This document shows, piece by piece, positions 33,159 through 41,187 of a stretch of 64,000 nt of DNA; within the stretch, counting starts at the first letter, position 1; each line of letters begins with the position of its first letter. Below the pieces are notes generated by a model. That model had not been told where the DNA came from. It worked only from the letters and a program-made list of their open reading frames with translations, and searched no databases. This DNA is from JAPLHP01 sp963720375. GTDB taxonomy: Bacteria > Chloroflexota > Dehalococcoidia > UBA2247 > RBG-13-53-26. The position numbers and the translations under genes are program-made. The stretch covers positions 71,161-135,160 of the forward strand of contig CAVRFM010000008.1 of assembly GCA_963720375.1 (NCBI GenBank), read 5' to 3'.

Positions 33159-34649
33159 TTACTGTCGCTGCTTATCAATAGAATTTTGAATCATCTGCGT
33201 CACGACGGCCAAGGCGCCGGCCACCGCCGCCTTCTTCTTCTCGTCAAATACCTGGGATAGCTTCTCGACCAGAGGCCGCTCGCGGTCCGCAATCTTCTTC
33301 ATATCGTCAATCAGGTCGGTCTCCAGATCGATAAAACGCGTCTCCAATTCGCCCTTTACAAAGCGGGGGTTCTCCATTACCGCCTTATGGAAGGGTATGT
33401 TCGTTTTCGGGCCGACGATAATGTACTCATAGAGCGCCCGCCGCATTCTGAGAATGGCTTCCTCACGGGTCCTGCCCCACACGATCAGCTTCGATATCAT
33501 CGGATCATAAACAGGAGGTATCTCATAGCCGGTATGGACTCCGCTGTCCACACGAACTCCGATGCCACCGGGAGAGCGGTATCCCCTCAGCTTGCTCGGA
33601 GTCGGAGCGAAGTTGTTGAAGGGGTCCTCAGCATTGATACGGCACTCTATAGCCCACCCATTGGAATGAACATCCTTCTGGTTGATGCTCAGGGGTGATC
33701 CCAACCCTATCTTAATCTGCTCTTTCACAATATCAATGCCAGTCACCATCTCGGTCACGGGGTGCTCCACCTGAATTCTGGTGTTAGCCTCCAGGAAGTA
33801 GAACTTCCCATCAGAGAAAATGAACTCGATAGTTCCGGCACCCTCATAGTTGACCCACCTGGCGGCTTTCACCGCCGTCGCAGTCATCTTTCGACGCAGT
33901 TGAGGGGTCAGTGCCGGTGAAGGGGATTCTTCGATCAGCTTCTGATGCCGCCGCTGTATCGAGCACTCTCTTTCACCCAGATGTATGACATTGCCCTGGG
34001 AGTCTCCTAATATCTGAACCTCTATGTGACGGGCATGCGGTATGTATCTCTCCAAGTAGACGCTGGATATACCGAACGTATTGGCGGCAATCCTCTGGGC
34101 TGATTCCAGCGCTCTATGAAGCTCCTCTTCGTCGTTGGCAATAATCATCCCTATCCCACCCCCACCACCAGACGGCTTTACCAATATAGGATAGCCAAGC
34201 TCCTCTGCCGCCGCTCCCGCCTCGCCAGGGTCAGAGATGTTCTCATCAATACCCGGCACTACAGGTATACCGGCCCTTCGCATCTCCCGCCGTGCCGCCA
34301 CCTTATCGCCCATAAGCTGAATCACCTTGCTCGACGGCCCAATGAACTTTATCCCCTCCCTCTCACAGGCAACGGCAAAGCGAGGATTCTCAGCCAGGAA
34401 CCCATAGCCGGGGTGAATGGCATCAGCACCACTTTGCTTGGCCACTTCAATGATCTTCTCAATATTGAGGTAGCTCTGCGTCGCCGGAGCTGCACCTAAG
34501 GGATACGCCTCGTCAGCATACTTGGCAAAGAGTGCCTCGCTGTCCGCTGCAGAGTACACGGCAACAGACCTGATACCCAACTCGCGGCAGGCGCGCATCA
34601 CACGAATGGCTATCTCGCCACGATTGGCTACCAGAACCTTATTTCCCAT
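33159..34649 (-). CDS. pycA: Biotin carboxylase subunit of pyruvate carboxylase
   Basis: A 496-residue ATP-grasp biotin carboxylase that carboxylates the biotin carried by its partner. Features are KVLVANRGEIAIRVMRA at the start, HPGYGFLAEN near residue 80, the ATP loop KPSGGGGGIGM near 159, and EHPVTEMVTGIDIV near 285. It is about 45 residues longer than AccC at the C-terminus, as in two-subunit pyruvate carboxylases. The gene overlaps the upstream subunit gene (pycB) by 11 bases. Pairing with that pyruvate-type transferase argues against acetyl-CoA carboxylase, though sharing cannot be excluded. Confidence 0.92.
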   Translation of the reverse strand: MGNKVLVANRGEIAIRVMRACRELGIRSVAVYSAADSEALFAKYADEAYPLGAAPATQSYLNIEKIIEVAKQSGADAIHPGYGFLAENPRFAVACEREGIKFIGPSSKVIQLMGDKVAARREMRRAGIPVVPGIDENISDPGEAGAAAEELGYPILVKPSGGGGGIGMIIANDEEELHRALESAQRIAANTFGISSVYLERYIPHARHIEVQILGDSQGNVIHLGERECSIQRRHQKLIEESPSPALTPQLRRKMTATAVKAARWVNYEGAGTIEFIFSDGKFYFLEANTRIQVEHPVTEMVTGIDIVKEQIKIGLGSPLSINQKDVHSNGWAIECRINAEDPFNNFAPTPSKLRGYRSPGGIGVRVDSGVHTGYEIPPVYDPMISKLIVWGRTREEAILRMRRALYEYIIVGPKTNIPFHKAVMENPRFVKGELETRFIDLETDLIDDMKKIADRERPLVEKLSQVFDEKKKAAVAGALAVVTQMIQNSIDKQRQ

Positions 34650-36387
34650 CCCTCTCCACTACCATCAGAACAGTATTGGATTTCACCAGATCACCATCAT
34701 GAACCATAATCTGCTTCACCACCCCACCGTGAGGACAATGTATCTCATTCTGCATTTTCATGGCTTCAAGCACCGCTACCACATCACCCTCTCTCACCTT
34801 ATCCCCGACCTTGACCTTCACGGCGACTATCATCCCAGGCATTGGACAGATCACAGCATCCCGAGACGGTCTTTGTGATGGGCCTGCCTTCGATGTCTCC
34901 ACCTTCCCCACTCGTACCCCACCATTACCATCGAGCACAGGGGTTATCCTGACGGTGAAGGTCTCGCCATCCACATCCACGCTGAACTCCGAAGGAATGT
35001 CCAGAACGTTCGGAACCTTGCTTCGCGCAGCCACAGTCAGCAACGTCTCCTCACTTAGTTCACCGCGCAGGAACTTGACCGCTACCTGGGGATAGAGGGC
35101 ATAGGTAATCAGATCCTCCTCCCGCCTGAGAATACCCAGCTTGCGCCCCTCCTGCTGCAACTTCTCCAACTCCGGCTCCAGGAGGTCGGCAGGGCGAACA
35201 GTGATGGGCTTCTCATCGCCTGTGACCGCTTTCCTCACCTCATCATTCACCTTACCTGGCGGTCTGCCATATTGGCCGAGGAAATAGTTCCTGACCTCCT
35301 GAGTCACCTTACTGTAGCGCTTACCTGCTAGCACATTCAATACCGCCTGTATCCCCACCAGTTGACTCGTGGGAGTTACCAGCGGGGGATAACCAAGGTC
35401 AGCCCGCACATGCGGAACCTCTTTCAGAACATCATCGAACCTGTCCAGAGCGTCCTGCTCACTGAGCTGACTCACCAGGCTGGAAAGCATTCCCCCCGGT
35501 ATTTGATGGAGGAGGACGTTGAGATTGGGACGAGTTGCCTCACCGGTAAACAAAGCCTTGTACTTTGCGCCTACGGCAGCGAAATACTCACCTATATCAT
35601 AGAGTAAACCGAGGTCCAACCCGGTGTCATAAGGAGTATCTTTGAGAGCAGCAACCAAACTTTCGGTGGTGGGTTGAGACGTTCCCCACCCGAAAGCGGA
35701 GAAAGCAGTATCCAGAATATCAACACCGGCCAGGGCCGCAGCATAGTAACTCAGAGGCGCCATCCCACTGGAGCAGTGCGAGTGGAGGTCAACAGGAACC
35801 TTCACTCGGTTCTTGATGGCCCTGACCAGCTCGCCAGATGCCGCCGGCGCAATCAGCCCGGCCATATCCTTTATGCAGATGGAGTCACAACCCAGGCGCT
35901 CCAGCTTTTCAGCCATATCGGCAAAGCCTTTCACGGTGTGCACCGGGCTGATGGTATAGCAGATAGTGCCCTGAACATGCGCCTTATACTCTTTCGCCAC
36001 TTTTATGGCAAATTCCAGATTCCTTATGTCGTTGAGGGCATCAAACACGCGGAAGACATCAATGCCATTTTTCACTGAGAGGCGGACGAATTCCCGTACC
36101 ACATCATCAGGATAGTGCCGGTACCCCACAATGTTCTGCCCCCGAAGCAGCATCTGCAGGCGTGTATTCTTTATCGCCGACCGTAACGCTCTCAGGCGCT
36201 CCCAGGGGTCTTCATTCAGGAACCTGATGCAGGAATCAAATGTAGCCCCACCCCATACCTCGAGGGAGAAGAAGCCCACCTTATCGAGCTTCTCGGCTAT
36301 GGGAAGCATATCCCTGGTGCGCATTCGCGTAGCTATCAGGGACTGGTGCGCATCACGAAGCGTGGTATCAGTGATCAATATACCCAT
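34639..36387 (-). CDS. pycB: Carboxyltransferase/biotin-carrier subunit of pyruvate carboxylase
   Basis: A 582-residue subunit with three parts. First is a TIM-barrel carboxyltransferase starting ITDTTLRDAHQSLIATRMRT, with metal ligands DLHSHCSSGMAP near residue 200 and the catalytic region ICIKDMAGLI. Second is a conserved helical domain (about 310-470). Third is a biotinyl domain at the end with the biotin lysine in VLEAMKMQNEIH. With PycA it makes oxaloacetate from pyruvate, an anaplerotic step. An oxaloacetate decarboxylase or 2-oxoglutarate carboxylase alpha subunit looks alike, but no membrane beta or gamma subunit is present. It is the first gene of the operon. Confidence 0.92.
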   Translation of the reverse strand: MGILITDTTLRDAHQSLIATRMRTRDMLPIAEKLDKVGFFSLEVWGGATFDSCIRFLNEDPWERLRALRSAIKNTRLQMLLRGQNIVGYRHYPDDVVREFVRLSVKNGIDVFRVFDALNDIRNLEFAIKVAKEYKAHVQGTICYTISPVHTVKGFADMAEKLERLGCDSICIKDMAGLIAPAASGELVRAIKNRVKVPVDLHSHCSSGMAPLSYYAAALAGVDILDTAFSAFGWGTSQPTTESLVAALKDTPYDTGLDLGLLYDIGEYFAAVGAKYKALFTGEATRPNLNVLLHQIPGGMLSSLVSQLSEQDALDRFDDVLKEVPHVRADLGYPPLVTPTSQLVGIQAVLNVLAGKRYSKVTQEVRNYFLGQYGRPPGKVNDEVRKAVTGDEKPITVRPADLLEPELEKLQQEGRKLGILRREEDLITYALYPQVAVKFLRGELSEETLLTVAARSKVPNVLDIPSEFSVDVDGETFTVRITPVLDGNGGVRVGKVETSKAGPSQRPSRDAVICPMPGMIVAVKVKVGDKVREGDVVAVLEAMKMQNEIHCPHGGVVKQIMVHDGDLVKSNTVLMVVERDGK

Positions 36388-36546
36388 TCTTACCTACACC
36401 TACAACAATCACTCTATCAGCTTGCCCCGGGATAATGGACGAGATCGGGACATGACCGACAAAGAATATACTAAGCTATTATTGTAAGGGAAACTGCGGA
36501 TAATATCCAAACTTGCCACCCTGCGGCCAGACAGCCAGTATAACCA

Positions 36547-37248
36547 TCACCGAGTGACATCCTTCTGAGAAGGCCTGAAGATCAGCCACCTGTTGAAATA
36601 CATAAACGGTATATTTATCAGACCTACCAGCCATTTGGTAAGGAGTTGTCCCTCTATCAAAGCCCAGAGGGGCATTGTTCCGGCAAAGGCCAGAGTAATA
36701 AAGAGAAACGTATCCACCGTCAGGGCAGGAATTGAGCTGAAGGCATTCCGCGTCCAGAGATACTTGCCTTTAGTCATCTTTTTGAATACGTCGTATATCC
36801 AGGCGTCAAGGTTCTCGCTCACCAGGAAAGCCACCCACGATGCCATGGTGATCCGGGGTACCAGGCTTATTATCGCGTCCCAGTCCTGCTGTTTATTCCA
36901 GAAAGGTGCTGGTGCCAACCTGGTGGCCAGCCAGAGGAAGAAGACCATGGCTACCTGGGTGACAAAGGCGATGAATATCATTCTGTGAGCTTCTCTGCGG
37001 CCAAACCTCTCATTCACAATGTCAGTAAAGAGGTAGGTGACAGAGTAGACCAGTACCGCAGCGGGGGCTTCAACAGTGATGAATCCGAGGTTATATTGGG
37101 CTATCTTTGTAGCAGTGATCTGGCTGACAGCAACGAATACCACATAAAGGGCTATAAGTGCATCGGGCCTATCAAATTTCCTGGCATACCAGGACCCGAA
37201 AAAGGTGAAGCTCGTTATCCCAATCACCCATAATATCAACTCCAGCAT
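36547..37248 (-). CDS. Queuosine-precursor transporter (YhhQ family)
   Basis: A 233-residue membrane protein with six or so helices, of the YhhQ/VUT family that imports queuosine precursors such as preQ0 or preQ1. Signature stretches are VSQITATKIAQY near residue 42, YLFTDIVNERFGRREAHRMI near 72 and AFSSIPALTVDTFLFITLAF near 165. The ATG at 37248 follows a GGAG about ten bases upstream. With queH at 11189 it supports queuosine salvage rather than complete synthesis, at least from what is visible here. No preQ1 riboswitch was recognised upstream. Confidence 0.9.
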   Translation of the reverse strand: MLELILWVIGITSFTFFGSWYARKFDRPDALIALYVVFVAVSQITATKIAQYNLGFITVEAPAAVLVYSVTYLFTDIVNERFGRREAHRMIFIAFVTQVAMVFFLWLATRLAPAPFWNKQQDWDAIISLVPRITMASWVAFLVSENLDAWIYDVFKKMTKGKYLWTRNAFSSIPALTVDTFLFITLAFAGTMPLWALIEGQLLTKWLVGLINIPFMYFNRWLIFRPSQKDVTR

Positions 37249-37285
37249 GTGTCAATAACTCCCCTCCGCTGAATCCATAAACGGA

Positions 37286-37300
37286 ACCAACAGTTGGTTT
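37286..37300. promoter_or_regulatory. Short inverted repeat upstream of the transporter gene
   Basis: AACCAA-CAG-TTGGTT lies 38-52 bases before the transporter start, next to an AT-rich stretch. It could be an operator for a dimeric repressor. Based on symmetry only. Confidence 0.35.
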
Positions 37301-37491
37301 AAATATAAGGAATGTTTATATCCTGCTTTCCCGAGAAAATCAACATTTCAATCAGGGCCTGAATAGCAGATCCCGTTATCTAAAACCACCAGTTGCAAAC
37401 GGTTACCCTTTTGCTGTATATTCCCAACCAAGGTTGAAGTTCAGGTTATCAGGCTTATGTCGAATCTCTTTCAGAATTCACTGACAGCATC

Positions 37492-37539
37492 GGATGACCC
37501 GAACTCTAGCCGGGATACTATTCAAGAGGAGGCCATCTA
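37492..37539 (+). promoter_or_regulatory. Leader with RBS-pairing segment, zinc-ribbon paralogue 2
   Basis: GGATGACCCGAACTCTAGCC at 37492-37511 repeats the conserved leader block of paralogue 1, with one extra C. Its first eight bases can pair with GGCCATCT at 37531-37538, next to the AGAGGAGG and one base before the ATG, with one mismatch and one G-T pair. The geometry is the same as in paralogue 1. Confidence 0.55.
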
Positions 37540-37851
37540 ATGGGTTACGTAGACAAGCAACTTCAGTGCGCGGAATGCGGAGCTAACTTCGCCTTTACCG
37601 CATCCGAACAGGAGTTCTACGAATCGAAGGGGTACACCAACGAACCAAAGCGTTGCCCAACCTGTCGTCAGGCAAGGAAATCGCAGCGTCAGGGAGATGG
37701 CGGTTACGGCGGGCCCAGGCAGATGTTTCCCGCAGTGTGCGCCCAGTGTGGGAAGGAAACCCAGGTACCCTTCCAACCTCGATCAGAGAGACCAGTCTAT
37801 TGCAGCGAGTGCTACACCAAGGTTCGTCAGAGCAATCGACAGCAGCCTTAA
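37540..37851 (+). CDS. Zinc-ribbon protein with CxxC-x17-CxxC domain, paralogue 2
   Basis: A 103-residue paralogue of the protein at 3512-3835. The layout is the same: CAECGANF near residue 10, the shared KGYTNEPKRCPTCRQAR near 30, a short Gly-rich linker, and the pair CAQC / CSEC separated by 17 residues. The linker is shorter than in paralogue 1. The start has AGAGGAGG upstream. It stands alone here, with no RRM gene attached, so the two genes are separately placed but share a leader. The function is unknown; zinc binding is nearly certain. Confidence 0.88.
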   Translation: MGYVDKQLQCAECGANFAFTASEQEFYESKGYTNEPKRCPTCRQARKSQRQGDGGYGGPRQMFPAVCAQCGKETQVPFQPRSERPVYCSECYTKVRQSNRQQP

Positions 37852-38023
37852 GAAACAGCCACTCTGTAGCTAAAGACTGTTCCCTTGACTCATTGGAGGG
37901 CAAAGGAGGCTCAGTGCCTCAGCGAGCGACCAATCCTCCAGGCCACTCGAATAGTTGCGTTGCTTGAGTAACGTGACTCCCGGCAGTGGAGACTCAGGTA
38001 TTATCTGCTTTCAGGCTAGAGGG

Positions 38024-39481
38024 CTAGCCCTTAACCACTCCTATAGGGTACGCTTTGGCCACTTTCCGGCATAGCCCCGCCCGGTGGCATACTTCTACCA
38101 CCTCGGCTACATCCTTATATGCTTCCGAGGCTTCCTCTGCCAACCCCCCCCTGCTCGCTGACATGGCCAGAATCCCTCTTGCGGCTAGCTCTCGAGCCAC
38201 ATCCGCATCCCGCACACCCTTCCTGGCAGCATGGCGGCTCATTGCCCTTCCCGCACCATGGCAGACAGAGCCAAAGGACTCTTTTATCGCACCCGGAGCT
38301 CCTACAGCCACAAAGGAGTAGCGGCCCATATCCCCGGGAATAAGCACCGGCTGTCCTATCTCTTTATACCTGGCAGGAATGCCAGGGTGGCCGGGCGGGA
38401 AAGCCCTGGTAGCCCCTTTGCGATGCACACAGAGGCTGAGTTTCTTCCCCTCCACCTCATAGCTTTCGATCTTGGCGATATTATGTGCCACGTCATAGAC
38501 CATCTCCAGTCCGATCTGCCGCGGGCTTTTGCCAAATACCTTCATAAAACACTCTCTGGCCCAGTGAGTAATGCACTGCCGGTTAGCCCAGGCATAATTG
38601 GCAGCACATGCCATAGCTGCCAGATAATCCCGTCCCTCCGCCGACTTCACCGGAGCACAGGCCAGCTCTCGATCGGGAATGTCAATGTCATACCTTTGCA
38701 TCGCTTCCCGCAGAATGCTCACGTAATCACCGCAGACCTGATGACCAAGCCCACGGCTTCCTGTATGCACCAGAAATAGAACCTGCCCTACTTCCTCAAT
38801 ACCCATGCCGCGAGCCGTAGCTGGCTCATATATCTCGCCCACCACCTGGACTTCAAGGAAATGGTTTCCGGAGCCGAGAGTCCCTGATTGAGGCAAACCA
38901 CGCTCCTTAGCCTTGCTGCTGACCTTGTCCGGATCTGCACCATTGAGACAGCCCCCTTCTTCACTCACCTCCAGGTCTTCCTGCGTACCGAATCCCCGCT
39001 TTACCGCCCAGCGAGCACCCCCGGTCAGAATCTCATCCAGTTCCTTCTTGCCGACCTTTATTTTGCCTGTGGAGCCAAGCCCCGAAGGGATGTCGTGAAA
39101 GAGACCTGAAAGCAATTTCTCCATCTTGGGCCGTACCTCTGATTCACGCAGGTTAGTGCGCAAGAGTCTCACCCCGCAGTTGATGTCATATCCAACGCCA
39201 CCGGGGGAAACTACCCCATCCTCCACCCTGGTAGCCGCCACCCCGCCGATAGGGAAGCCATAGCCCCAGTGGATGTCAGGCATTGCCAGTGAGTGCCCCA
39301 CGATACCGGGCAGGAAAGCCACATTGACCACCTGCTCCGCAGCCTGCTCCTCCCGGATGCTTTCCAGCATCTCTTCGCTGGCATAGATCAGCCCGGGGAC
39401 CCGCATCCCCGGTTTGTAGTTCTTCGGAATCTCCCAGCGGTAGTCGTCGATCCTGTTTAACGGCCCGTCCCAGCGTGCCAT
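38024..39481 (-). CDS. rtcB: RNA ligase RtcB
   Basis: GTP- and Mn-dependent ligase that joins 2',3'-cyclic-phosphate or 3'-phosphate RNA to 5'-OH ends, used in tRNA splicing and repair. It has 485 residues. Metal and guanylylation residues lie in GGVGYDINCGVRLLR near 98 (the conserved DxxCG), GSGNHFLEV near 206, HTGSRGLGHQV near 240 and the histidine of VCHGAGRAMSR near 400, the site of GMP attachment. The ATG at 39481 has an AGAAGG eight bases upstream. Archease is the upstream gene in the same operon. Confidence 0.95.
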   Translation of the reverse strand: MARWDGPLNRIDDYRWEIPKNYKPGMRVPGLIYASEEMLESIREEQAAEQVVNVAFLPGIVGHSLAMPDIHWGYGFPIGGVAATRVEDGVVSPGGVGYDINCGVRLLRTNLRESEVRPKMEKLLSGLFHDIPSGLGSTGKIKVGKKELDEILTGGARWAVKRGFGTQEDLEVSEEGGCLNGADPDKVSSKAKERGLPQSGTLGSGNHFLEVQVVGEIYEPATARGMGIEEVGQVLFLVHTGSRGLGHQVCGDYVSILREAMQRYDIDIPDRELACAPVKSAEGRDYLAAMACAANYAWANRQCITHWARECFMKVFGKSPRQIGLEMVYDVAHNIAKIESYEVEGKKLSLCVHRKGATRAFPPGHPGIPARYKEIGQPVLIPGDMGRYSFVAVGAPGAIKESFGSVCHGAGRAMSRHAARKGVRDADVARELAARGILAMSASRGGLAEEASEAYKDVAEVVEVCHRAGLCRKVAKAYPIGVVKG

Positions 39482-39493
39482 ATCCTTCACCTT

Positions 39494-39910
39494 CTACACG
39501 TCAAAAATCACCCGGATACTGTAGTAACCACTGTCCTTCGTCACCCTGAGCATATGATAGGTGGCCGCCTTCACCCCCACCCTTAAGTTATGGCGCGATT
39601 CATCCATCTCCTCACCATAGCCCTCGGCCTTGAGACTGGTGTCAGCCAGTTCAGTAATATCGAACCTTTTGAAGACAATCCTCTCTACATCAAACAGATA
39701 CAGGAGCTCATTCAGCCATGCTACTACCAGGCTTTCGCGATCCGCGGCCTCCACTGCTATCTTCCGGCAGGCCTCTTCCTTTACACTTCCCAGGTCGGCT
39801 ATCAGTGAAAACATGGCATAGGCTGCATTGGCGAAGGCTTCCTTCAGATCCGTCCCATAGGCCACAATGCCGGTATCCGCAGTGTGGTCAATGATGTCAA
39901 ACCTTTTCAC
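39494..39910 (-). CDS. Archease (RtcB activator)
   Basis: A 138-residue archease, which helps RtcB load GMP and lets it turn over many times. The family start is FDIIDHTADTGIVAYG, with the metal-binding Asp and His in DHTAD. NAAYAMFSLIADL, SLVVAWLNELLYLFD near residue 70 and the C-terminal GVKAATYHMLRV follow. The start is GTG at 39910. It is the first gene of the archease-rtcB operon, the usual pairing, and sits below a promoter embedded in a dyad. Confidence 0.95.
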   Translation of the reverse strand: MKRFDIIDHTADTGIVAYGTDLKEAFANAAYAMFSLIADLGSVKEEACRKIAVEAADRESLVVAWLNELLYLFDVERIVFKRFDITELADTSLKAEGYGEEMDESRHNLRVGVKAATYHMLRVTKDSGYYSIRVIFDV

Positions 39911-39994
39911 TATTGTCTTTCCAATTCTTCCTCAGTTTGCCTTCATGGTTCTTCATAGTCTCTCCCAGAACATTGACCATGAAATCGTTCAAAT

Positions 39995-40027
39995 GTCATG
40001 AGAATACATTATAGTCCATCTCATGAC
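39995..40027 (-). promoter_or_regulatory. Archease-rtcB promoter inside a 9-bp dyad operator
   Basis: Perfect 9-base inverted repeats GTCATGAGA (39995-40003) and TCTCATGAC (40019-40027) flank a minus-strand TATAAT (40013-40008). Each arm also contains the palindrome TCATGA. No good -35 is seen. Repressor occupation of both arms would bridge the -10 box. The distance to the archease start is about 90 bases. Confidence 0.6.
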
Positions 40028-40153
40028 AACAAATCCTGTCAATACGAAAGCACCTCTCTACAGAAGACACCCTCTATCCCTTCGTCTGCCATCCCAAGTC
40101 CGGTGAAGAGAAAGAAGAGGTTGCTCAGTCAAACACACCATAATCAGGGGATG

Positions 40154-41044
40154 TCACTGAAGCTGAGCCCTGATATCTTGAGAAAGCCTGCCGTGCAGGA
40201 TGTTGCTGATATCGGCACAGGGTTCGAGAACCTTGAGAAGCTCGCTAGTCACACGGGGATATTGACTGGAGCCGAATAAGCCCACTATCTCTACATAGCG
40301 AGAGCCTACGGCGGCAGGTGCTCTAAAGGCATAGGCGAGGTAGGCATTGAGCATCTGCACCATTGAATCAAAGGCACCCCTGGTGACCTGCGACTGGTGC
40401 ACCCTGATAGCTGCCATCTTAGTAGTCATCTCATGGTCGATGCCAACCATCAGAACCCGATCGGCAACGTCCGGCAGTTTCTTATAGAAGTCAGGAAACA
40501 ACCAGACGAAGTACTTGATCACCAGGGAAGCAGGCTTTATATCCTCTACTACTTCGAGCACCAGGTCATGGGTTGCCCTGTGATCGGGATGCATATCGCT
40601 TCTTGTCGGCACGAAGATCAGATCGGCTCTGCTATCAGCAAGAATCGACACCACCTCCTGCTTCAATGACTCCAGGCGCACGCCACGTAACCTGCCGACT
40701 GATCCATCCTCCACACCCAATTCAAAGTAGTGATGAATACCAAGCAAGCTCCTCTCCCCCCGCGCCTCCGCCCTCCTCACTTCAACCAATTCTTGAGGCG
40801 GTATAACATCGCTGCCATGGCGGCCGTCGGTAACATAGACATAGGTTACCTCCCCTCCATGCTTCAACAGTTTCTGCATTATGCCGCCAATAGCTATGGC
40901 GCAGTCATCATTGTGCGGCTGAAAACACACTACTCTCATTGGATATCTATCATCGCCTGGATGCAGACCCATTTCCGGCCGTACATGTCCGTGAGCTGGC
41001 CCACAATGGGCATCATCAACCGGAGGATTGTTTTTCTCTTCCAT
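40154..41044 (-). CDS. PIG-L/LmbE-family deacetylase
   Basis: A zinc-dependent N-acetylglucosamine-type deacetylase, up to 296 residues. The motif QPHNDDCAIAIGG (PHxDD) lies near residue 41. The third metal histidine is in HPDHRAT near 151. Family members deacetylate GlcNAc-inositol lipids, mycothiol precursors, bacillithiol precursors or chitobiose-type sugars. Because the organism makes inositol phosphate (ino1), a GlcNAc-inositol substrate is attractive but unproven. The start is uncertain: 41044 gives a 35-residue leader; the Met at 40939 begins the catalytic strand directly. Confidence 0.85.
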   Translation of the reverse strand: MEEKNNPPVDDAHCGPAHGHVRPEMGLHPGDDRYPMRVVCFQPHNDDCAIAIGGIMQKLLKHGGEVTYVYVTDGRHGSDVIPPQELVEVRRAEARGERSLLGIHHYFELGVEDGSVGRLRGVRLESLKQEVVSILADSRADLIFVPTRSDMHPDHRATHDLVLEVVEDIKPASLVIKYFVWLFPDFYKKLPDVADRVLMVGIDHEMTTKMAAIRVHQSQVTRGAFDSMVQMLNAYLAYAFRAPAAVGSRYVEIVGLFGSSQYPRVTSELLKVLEPCADISNILHGRLSQDIRAQLQ

Positions 41045-41150
41045 GTATGACGACCGGCCTGCGCCGGCCGAATCAGACCAAAGGAAACAATATCGCAGTA
41101 TACTTCAGGCCAGACGCTGCAGCAAACCAAGATGGAAGAGACTATGATGG

Positions 41151-41179
41151 TTGTGGTGGCAAGATACTCCTAGTATAAT
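41151..41179 (+). promoter_or_regulatory. Promoter of guaA
   Basis: TTGTGG at 41151-41156 and TATAAT at 41174-41179 with a 17-base spacer. Transcription is expected at 41185-41187, only 1-3 bases before the first in-frame GTG at 41188. Confidence 0.6.
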
Positions 41180-41187
41180 CTACCAAA

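Noticed and set aside
36388..37539. preQ1 riboswitch near the queuosine-precursor transporter
   Set aside because: The upstream sequence lacks the C-rich loop and A-rich tail of preQ1-I; only a short inverted repeat is visible.
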